Shown: positions 56,921 through 64,000 of the stretch, one piece after another
Position numbering within the stretch: the first letter of the stretch is position 1
Layout of the letters: each line of letters opens with the position of its first letter
Origin: Terriglobus tenax
Lineage (GTDB): Bacteria; Acidobacteriota; Terriglobia; Terriglobales; Acidobacteriaceae
NCBI RefSeq assembly: GCF_025685395.1
Contig: NZ_JAGSYA010000004.1
Coordinates: forward strand, 372,001 to 436,000
Direction of reading: 5' to 3'
DNA: 64,000 nucleotides
The notes under the pieces: generated by a model
The model's input: the letters and a program-made list of their open reading frames with translations, nothing else
What the model was told of the DNA's origin: nothing
The model's database searches: none
Program-made: the position numbers and the translations under genes

Positions 56921-58525
56921 TTACTTCTTCTTCGCGTGGTGCTTCACAACCGGCTTCACCGGTTCGGTGACTTCGGTCAGACCATCGGTCGAGAAGGTAG
57001 CGCCGGCCGGGATGAGGGTCGTGGTGACCGTCTTACCGTCGGTGGTGGAGCTGTAGGTAGCAACGCGGGAAGCGTCGATGCCCTTCTCCTTCACCAGGTA
57101 CTCCTTCGCGTTCAGAGCACGCTCAGAAGCCAGCTTCTCGCCCTTCTTCTCCTTGGAGGCGGCCGAACCGGCCAGAGCAACCTTGGCATCGGACGAACGC
57201 TGCAGGTTCAGAGCCACGTCGTCGAGGCAGGCCTTGCCCTCGTTGTCAACGCGGGTCGGACGCTTCTTGTCGCGCTCGAAGTTCACCGAGCACAGGCTCG
57301 AGGTCTTCGGAGCCGGCGGCGGCGGCGGAGCGATTACGCTGACCGTGGTGGTAGCGGCAGCGGTCTGGCCCTTGTCGTCAACCACGTTGCAGGTGACGGT
57401 GACGGTGCCAGGCGCGGCGCCTGCGGTGCTCAGAGTGGCGGAGGATCCGCTACCCGAGACCGAACCAGCGGTCGAGCTGTAGCTGTAGGTCAGAGGACGG
57501 TTCTGCGGGCTGACGCCGTTAGCCGTGATGGTCGCCGACTCGCCAGGACGAACGCTGGACGGGCTGGCCGAGCAGCTGATGGTCGGCGGCTCGAAGGCCT
57601 TGACGGTAAAGGGAGCTGAGCAGTCGGCAAACTGGCCGGCCTTCTTGCCCTCTTCCACATGACCCTTGACGGTGTAGCTGCCGGGGTTCAGGGTCTTGGT
57701 GTCAACGTTCGCAGTGCTGGAGGTACCGGAAACGGTGCCACCATCGCTGGTCCAGCTGTAGGTCGCGGTCTTCTTCGGGTTCAGGTTCGCGGCAGTGCCG
57801 GTCACCGTGACGGGGTCACCCGGGAAAACAGTCGAAGGCGAAGCGACGCAGGAGTAGGTAACCGGCGGCGGCGGGATGATGCTGCCGATGTGCCACAGGA
57901 TACCGGTGCTCAGCTGAGCAGCGCTCAGGTTCGCGCGGCCGCCCATTGCACCATTCGTCGGAGGCGCGGTGTACGGTCCGAAGTTGGCGTGCACATACTG
58001 GTAGTCAGCCTGGAACAGGCGGATACCCAGTTTGTGATTGAACAGAGGGGTGTCATAGTCCATACCACCGCCAGCCGTCAGGGCAACGCCCCACTGGTAG
58101 GGATTGTGGTAGAACGGGGTGCCACTGTTGTTGGGTCCACCCAGCTTGGCGGCGCCGACCAGACCGTGGCCGAAGACCGTAAAGCTGCTTGCAGGGTAGC
58201 GGAAGATCGGACCGGCCGAAATGGTGTAAAGCCCGTCGTTCTTGCCATCGGGATGGGCTGCGAAAACGACCTCACCGCCGACATACTTGTTGAAGTAGTA
58301 GGCGCCGCTGCCGATCGCACCCAGATCAATCGAGGTGTACTGGATGTTGGCCGGCTTCAGCGGGCTATGCGTACCGAAGTACGAGTAACCCAAGAAAACG
58401 TCGGCGCGCGACGGGTTGGGCTCCGCCGGGGCGGCCGTCTGCGCCTGCAGCCCGGTGACCCCAAGGCTGACAGCGCAGGCAGCGAGTAGAAGTCTACCGA
58501 TACTGCGAACTGGGCTTTCGAACAT
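56921..58525 (-). CDS. Exported OmpA-like protein with Ig-like domains
   Basis: A 534-residue outer-membrane or periplasmic protein. A signal peptide (residues 1-29) precedes an N-terminal eight-strand-barrel-like part to ~215 (DVFLGYSYFG, GVALTAGGGMDYDT). Two Ig/PKD-like domains follow (~225-310 and ~315-400, each starting with SCSASPS-type text). The C-terminal domain from ~410 resembles an OmpA peptidoglycan-binding domain (LCSVNFERDKKRPTRVDN, LAGSAASKEKKGEKLASERALNAKEYL). The end is His/Lys-rich (KHHAKKK). A structural role linking the outer membrane to peptidoglycan is likely. Confidence 0.85.
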   Translation of the reverse strand: MFESPVRSIGRLLLAACAVSLGVTGLQAQTAAPAEPNPSRADVFLGYSYFGTHSPLKPANIQYTSIDLGAIGSGAYYFNKYVGGEVVFAAHPDGKNDGLYTISAGPIFRYPASSFTVFGHGLVGAAKLGGPNNSGTPFYHNPYQWGVALTAGGGMDYDTPLFNHKLGIRLFQADYQYVHANFGPYTAPPTNGAMGGRANLSAAQLSTGILWHIGSIIPPPPVTYSCVASPSTVFPGDPVTVTGTAANLNPKKTATYSWTSDGGTVSGTSSTANVDTKTLNPGSYTVKGHVEEGKKAGQFADCSAPFTVKAFEPPTISCSASPSSVRPGESATITANGVSPQNRPLTYSYSSTAGSVSGSGSSATLSTAGAAPGTVTVTCNVVDDKGQTAAATTTVSVIAPPPPPAPKTSSLCSVNFERDKKRPTRVDNEGKACLDDVALNLQRSSDAKVALAGSAASKEKKGEKLASERALNAKEYLVKEKGIDASRVATYSSTTDGKTVTTTLIPAGATFSTDGLTEVTEPVKPVVKHHAKKK

Positions 58526-58707
58526 TTATTTCCTCCGCGAATACTTGCTGTTGTGGCCTGAGCTCAATGCTTACTGTCTCAGTGGCTTACGAATTCCCCC
58601 AAAAGTGTAGCGCACCTAAGTTCCAGTCCATCTACAAAATCCGGGCGGTACTCAACTTACTACCCCGCCTTGCTGTGCTTTCCAGCGACAGCATGCGGGA
58701 TTTTTCG

Positions 58708-59325
58708 TCAGGCGAGGTTCAACGCCTTCTTCAGCGATCCCCTCTCCTTTTGAATTTTTTCCTGCAGCAGGGTGATGGCATAAATCAGCTGCTCAGGACG
58801 CGGTGGGCATCCTGGAACATAGACGTCCACCGGAATAACCTGGTTAACACCCTGCATCAGCGCATAGTTGTTGAACACGCCACCTGAAGTTGCGCAGGCA
58901 CCCATCGAGATGACCCACTTGGGCTCAGGCATCTGCTCATACAGGCGGCGGATAACCGGCGCCATCTTCTGCGAAACACGGCCGGCGATCACCATCAGGT
59001 CGCTCTGGCGGGGCGAGGGGCGGAACACTTCGGCGCCGAAACGGGCGATGTCATACCGCGATCCCCCCATGGACATCATTTCGATGGCGCAGCAGGCCAG
59101 ACCGAAGGTCATCGGCCATACCGAGTTCTTACGAACCCAGTTGATGGCTGCATCCATGGACGCCAGAACCACACCTTCCGGCTGGTCATAGCCCCAGGAG
59201 ACCTCCTCAAGCTTGTCGCGATTCTTGCCGAAGCTGTCCAGGTTGCCAAACAGATAACGGTCGTTCTTCTGCGGCCCATTCATAGGGCGGCCATTGCTCG
59301 AGGATTCCTGCGCTGGAGTGCTCAT
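58708..59325 (-). CDS. nuoB: NADH-quinone oxidoreductase subunit B, stand-alone
   Basis: A 205-residue NuoB carrying cluster N2 of respiratory complex I. All four ligands are present: Cys78-Cys79 (ACCAIEMM), Cys144 (MGACATSGG) and Cys173 ([10 protein letters not shown]). An extra polar N terminus of ~45 residues precedes the domain. No other nuo gene is near, which is unusual because nuoA-N normally cluster. Either a second nuo set lies elsewhere, or this copy serves a partial complex. GAGAGT precedes the ATG. Confidence 0.94.
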   Translation of the reverse strand: MSTPAQESSSNGRPMNGPQKNDRYLFGNLDSFGKNRDKLEEVSWGYDQPEGVVLASMDAAINWVRKNSVWPMTFGLACCAIEMMSMGGSRYDIARFGAEVFRPSPRQSDLMVIAGRVSQKMAPVIRRLYEQMPEPKWVISMGACATSGGVFNNYALMQGVNQVIPVDVYVPGCPPRPEQLIYAITLLQEKIQKERGSLKKALNLA

Positions 59326-59345
59326 ACTCTCAATATATCGAACGA

Positions 59346-59373
59346 ACTACGCAGATTGGACTACGCAGATGGG
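59346..59373. repeat. Two tandem 14-bp repeats upstream of nuoB
   Basis: ACTACGCAGATTGG and ACTACGCAGATGGG are adjacent and differ at one base. They lie 20-48 bp before the nuoB start, in or near the -35 region of a possible minus-strand promoter with TATATT as -10. Confidence 0.75.
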
Positions 59374-59432
59374 ATTGCTGACACTTAACGCTACAGTTTT
59401 CAAGATGCTTACAAAACGAAGTACGTTGCTTC

Positions 59433-60107
59433 TCACCGGCAAGGAACTGCATTTCCCTTGGTTGTAGACGGCAGCCAAAGTGATATCCGGAAGCGAAACC
59501 AGGTGATTTTTCCCAAAGAAGAGACTTTTTCTCCATTCGGCTGGACAACAGTATGGGCCGTCTCCGCCAGGTGAGAGGCCACCATGGCAGCCAGGCCAGC
59601 CTGGTTCGCCGTTCCGGCGATCATCTTTGCGTCCAGAATCGTCAACTCACCGGCCGCACTCTGGGGAATGAGTACCGTCAGTTTGCTCTCGACCGCCCGC
59701 CTGGAAGCCGCATCCGGGGCCCCCATGTAGGCGTTGTAGACAGCCAGCAGCCGCTGAAAGCTCTCAGGCGTGGTCGCAAAACGGAAACTGCGCGGGTTCC
59801 AGGCAACCGCATCCTGCGCTCGGAAGCTGAAATCGGTGGAAACTGCCAGCGGTGTCACGGATTGGTACGGCGGAGTTGCCAGCTCGGCATAGTCATGCGC
59901 CGGGCGCAGCTTACCTGACGGCAGGACACGCAGCAGCCAGCCCGACGGGAGAGGGTCCATCACCAGTTCCAGGCTGCTGTTGATGGGATGACGGTAGGTC
60001 TGCCCGGCCTCGACCTCCCCTTCGAAGGAAGAGACCGTGCATTGGCCGGACTGACCGATGGCTGTCGCGGTTGCCAGCAGCAACCCTGCCAGCACGCTAG
60101 CTCGCAT
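59433..60107 (-). CDS. Small exported protein of unknown function
   Basis: A 224-residue protein with a signal peptide ([19 protein letters not shown]). The mature part is beta-rich early ([34 protein letters not shown]) and helical later ([27 protein letters not shown]), with a Trp/Arg-rich end. I cannot assign a family. The ATG at 60107 lies inside the end of glnD (11-base overlap), so the two are probably co-translated. A TTG at 60116 is also in frame. Confidence 0.7.
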   Translation of the reverse strand: MRASVLAGLLLATATAIGQSGQCTVSSFEGEVEAGQTYRHPINSSLELVMDPLPSGWLLRVLPSGKLRPAHDYAELATPPYQSVTPLAVSTDFSFRAQDAVAWNPRSFRFATTPESFQRLLAVYNAYMGAPDAASRRAVESKLTVLIPQSAAGELTILDAKMIAGTANQAGLAAMVASHLAETAHTVVQPNGEKVSSLGKITWFRFRISLWLPSTTKGNAVPCR

Positions 60108-62718
60108 TCTCAGCAACCGCCTTCGTGATGATCTCCTTCAGTCCCTGTTGCTCCGCGAGGCTGAGTTTGCCGCCCTCATGCGTCAGGTAAAAGACGTCAA
60201 TGGCGGTATCGCCTTCGGTATCGATCAAAGCCACCTCAATGCTGCAGCCAAAGGTTGCCAGCGCCTCGCTCAGCGCATGCAGCAGGCCGGGAACATCCTG
60301 CGCCACGACCTGCAGCAGCGTGCTGTGCGAGGAGGCGATGTCGTCAAAACTGATGGCCGTCTGCACCGTGACCAGTGGAGCCCGGCGGCGCGTCCGGCGA
60401 CGTCCGGCGAGGAACTTCTCCAGAGGAATCTCGCCGGACGCTACCTTGCGCACACTGTCCAGGAATGGACCGCGCTCGTCCGGGTTCAACTCCAGCGTGC
60501 GGAAGCCATCGGTGAAGTGAAAAGTATCCACGACGATGTCGTTCGCGTCAGAAAACGCGTCCGCAGTGACAATGTTCATGCCCCAACCGGTCAGGGCGCC
60601 GGTCATGGCGGCAAACAGCATTGGACGATCCCTGGCCACCAGCGTCAGTTCCCAGTCCGCGCTGCTCTGCTGCAGGCTTAGCTGGATCGAGCCGTCCTGT
60701 GCCTTCTCGGCCATCTGGAAGTGCGTCCGGATCTCCTCCGGGGTGCGCGTGTGCAGGTAGCGCTGCGGAAAGCCATCCAGGAACTCGCGGATAGATATCT
60801 CCTTAGCCGGCTGCAGGGCTGTGACACGGCGCACCAGTTCGCGCTCCATCTTTGTGTCGACACGGTCCTCGTCCACGCTGCGGTCCAGGTAGTTGGAGGT
60901 CGCCATATAAAGCCGCCACAGGTTCTCGGCCTTCCAGGGTGTCAGGGCGTCCGGGTGAACGGCGTGAATATCCGCATAGGTGAAGACCACGAGCATGCGA
61001 AGCTGCTCGGGAGTGGGGACCTTGGAGGCGAAGATACGAACCGTCTCCTGGTCGAAGATATCGCGGCGCAGGGCATTCGACATCTCCAGATGATTGCGGA
61101 TGAGCGAAAGCACCAGGTCGGTCTCGTGCGAGTCGAACTCGAGGCGCGAGCAGACACTCTGCGCCATACGGGTGCTCTCCACGGCATGGTCGTCACCGGC
61201 GCGTCCCTTGCCGGTATCGTGCAACAGTGCGGCCAGGTACAGCACCGCGGTGTGTTCAATTTCGTCACGAATAATGGTGAACCGCTTTGCCCAGTCAACC
61301 AGGGGGCCTTCGACGACACGCGGCAGGCCATGCAGCGTGTCAATCAGCAGAAAGGTGTGCTCGTCGACCGTATAGCGGTGGTAGGCGTCGCGAATCACCA
61401 GGGCGTCGATGCCGTGGAACTCCGGCAACATCAGCTCCAGAATGCCCAGCGCGTGCATGGTACGCAGCGCCTGCCCGGCAAATGGGCCCGTCAGAATCGC
61501 GCTGAGGTGGCGCCACAAAGCCGGGCCATCTTCAAGCGTGGCCGAGAGCATCGGCAAGGCATCGGCCAGCCGCATCTCCGAGTTGCGGCTCAAACGAAGT
61601 CCCTGCGCCGCGATCGCCTCAAAGATGGCAAGCACTGTCTCCATCTCGTGCGCGGGATCGATTCCCTTCTCCGGTCTGTCGAGCAGGACAATGCCACGCT
61701 CCACGCGAAAGCCATGCGTTGCCTGCTTGCCGCCGGGCTTCAGCCCCAGCGCCAGAGCGGCAAGGCTTTTCTTCTGCGGCACCTCGTCCAGCAACTGCAG
61801 GGTGCGGCGCTCAATGCTGCGCGCATGACGGAAGTAATTCCGCATCCAGTACGCGGCATCCGCCTTGCCCTGGCCAGAGAGACCAATGCGCGCCGCGGCC
61901 GCGCTATCCTGTGCCTGCCAGTCCAGCACATTGTCATCACGGTCATGGCGGTAGTGCAAAAAGGCGCGGACGGTCTTCAGGAAGTCCACCGCTTCGCCAA
62001 ACTCGGCATCATCTGCGACCGGAAACTCCGGTACCGGCTTGCCTTTGCCGTCGGCGGCAAGCTTGAGGATGCGCGGCAGCCAGCCGCAGACATGCGCATC
62101 ACGCAGGCCGCCGGGGCACTCCTTGATATTCGGCTCCAGATGAAACAGCGTGTTGCCGTAGCGCGTGTGGCGATCGGCGGTCATTTGCTGTAGTTGCGCC
62201 AGCAGGGCCGGACTTTCTTTCGCGAACAGACGAGGCAGCAGCTTCTCGCTCAGGTCGCGGTAAAGCTGCTGGCTTCCGGCCAGAAAACGGTGATCCAGCA
62301 TCGCAATGGCGAACTCGACATTGTTTGGATCGAAACGCTCGCACTCCGTCAGCGAACGCGTCACCGGCGCAAGACGGATACCGCAATCCCACATCTGCTG
62401 CGAAAGGGAGCGGACGCCGTCGGCAACGGCCTTGCCCGGCTTTGCGTCATTCAGCAGGACAAGCAGGTCGACATCGGAGCAGGGATAGAGTTCCTGGCGG
62501 CCATAGCCGCCTACAGCGATGAGCGCCGCGGAATCGGCCAGGCCGGTGGCCTCCCATAGTTGACGGACAACCTCATCGACCGCCGAGGACCGCGCGGCAA
62601 CCATGCGAGCGCCATCGGGCAGCTTCTCAAATACCTGGCGGAGGGTCTCCATCTGGTGCTCGTAGATCTCGCGCACCGGGGACGTTGCCTTGCTTGCGGG
62701 CTGTGACTTAAAAGACAT
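60097..62718 (-). CDS. glnD: Protein-PII uridylyltransferase / uridylyl-removing enzyme
   Basis: An 873-residue bifunctional sensor of glutamine. The nucleotidyltransferase motif [15 protein letters not shown] (about residues 69-83) makes PII-UMP. The HD domain with [14 protein letters not shown] removes it. Two ACT domains at the C terminus (from ~705 and ~795) bind glutamine. It acts on GlnK encoded just upstream (Tyr51). A 12-bp hairpin abuts the start codon. Confidence 0.96.
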   Translation of the reverse strand: MSFKSQPASKATSPVREIYEHQMETLRQVFEKLPDGARMVAARSSAVDEVVRQLWEATGLADSAALIAVGGYGRQELYPCSDVDLLVLLNDAKPGKAVADGVRSLSQQMWDCGIRLAPVTRSLTECERFDPNNVEFAIAMLDHRFLAGSQQLYRDLSEKLLPRLFAKESPALLAQLQQMTADRHTRYGNTLFHLEPNIKECPGGLRDAHVCGWLPRILKLAADGKGKPVPEFPVADDAEFGEAVDFLKTVRAFLHYRHDRDDNVLDWQAQDSAAAARIGLSGQGKADAAYWMRNYFRHARSIERRTLQLLDEVPQKKSLAALALGLKPGGKQATHGFRVERGIVLLDRPEKGIDPAHEMETVLAIFEAIAAQGLRLSRNSEMRLADALPMLSATLEDGPALWRHLSAILTGPFAGQALRTMHALGILELMLPEFHGIDALVIRDAYHRYTVDEHTFLLIDTLHGLPRVVEGPLVDWAKRFTIIRDEIEHTAVLYLAALLHDTGKGRAGDDHAVESTRMAQSVCSRLEFDSHETDLVLSLIRNHLEMSNALRRDIFDQETVRIFASKVPTPEQLRMLVVFTYADIHAVHPDALTPWKAENLWRLYMATSNYLDRSVDEDRVDTKMERELVRRVTALQPAKEISIREFLDGFPQRYLHTRTPEEIRTHFQMAEKAQDGSIQLSLQQSSADWELTLVARDRPMLFAAMTGALTGWGMNIVTADAFSDANDIVVDTFHFTDGFRTLELNPDERGPFLDSVRKVASGEIPLEKFLAGRRRTRRRAPLVTVQTAISFDDIASSHSTLLQVVAQDVPGLLHALSEALATFGCSIEVALIDTEGDTAIDVFYLTHEGGKLSLAEQQGLKEIITKAVAENAS

Positions 62719-62757
62719 TCGCTGTATGCCGTGTATGAAGCTCCAGCATACAGCGAA
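62718..62757 (-). promoter_or_regulatory. Hairpin touching the glnD start codon
   Basis: 62718-62729 pairs exactly with 62746-62757, so the A of the glnD ATG is the last paired base. A TGGAG that could bind ribosomes lies in the 16-base loop. Folding would bring it close to the ATG, or hide the start. Confidence 0.5.
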
Positions 62758-62784
62758 GTCAGGGTCATGTTGTGCGCAGCAACC

Positions 62785-64000
<1,216 letters not shown>

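Noticed and set aside
60721-62193. 490-codon frame antisense to glnD
   Set aside because: No recognisable domain, while glnD on the other strand is complete.

Overview
The window looks like a chromosomal segment of an acidobacterium of the class Terriglobia (a Terriglobus, Edaphobacter or Granulicella relative). This is inferred from several things together: an Oar-like TonB-dependent receptor, roughly 60 % GC coding sequence, menaquinone synthesis by the futalosine route (mqnE), exported chitin- and hexosamine-degrading enzymes, and short palindromic repeats scattered between genes. I see no phage, transposon, CRISPR array, rRNA or tRNA. Almost everything is chromosomal housekeeping in short operons.

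Layout. Bases 1-7600: the end of a TonB-dependent receptor, a GH18 hydrolase, a methionine synthase split into two overlapping genes, and Dps. Bases 7600-13500: two tandem paralogous TonB proteins on the minus strand, then ileS-lspA. Bases 13500-24000: a CCA-adding-type nucleotidyltransferase with a long histone-H1-like tail, a conserved unknown gene, two APC amino-acid permeases around a class A beta-lactamase, an exported acetamidase/formamidase-like protein and an HSL-type esterase. Bases 24000-32500: uvrA coupled to a TPR protein, a GH20 hexosaminidase between two small exported helical proteins, and a SprT-like protease. Bases 32500-41000: lgt divergent from hpt plus an AAC(6')-like acetyltransferase, two MFS transporters, deoC, a HAD acid phosphatase and a long-chain acyl-CoA synthetase.

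Bases 41000-52700 hold nitrogen and arginine metabolism: gltB on the minus strand, diverging from a tightly packed operon argR-argC-argB-argD-argF-argH-N-acetylglutamate synthase. The argR leader carries a recognisable promoter, two tandem ARG boxes over the -10 element and a terminator-like hairpin, with an arginine-containing upstream reading frame. It is the richest regulatory region in the window.

Bases 52700-64000: an orphan ABC ATPase, mqnE, an exported BNR-repeat propeller protein, an exported OmpA-like/Ig-like protein, a stand-alone nuoB, and a nitrogen-sensing cluster amtB-glnK-glnD with a small exported protein overlapping the glnD end. GltB, GlnD, GlnK, AmtB and the arginine operon together cover ammonium uptake, sensing and assimilation.

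Functions were assigned by reading motifs by eye; no database search was run. The sites most worth testing are the argR leader, the basic tail on the CCA enzyme, the duplicated TonB genes with a shared upstream block, the perfect hairpin and low-GC patch in ileS, and the tandem repeats in front of orphan nuoB.
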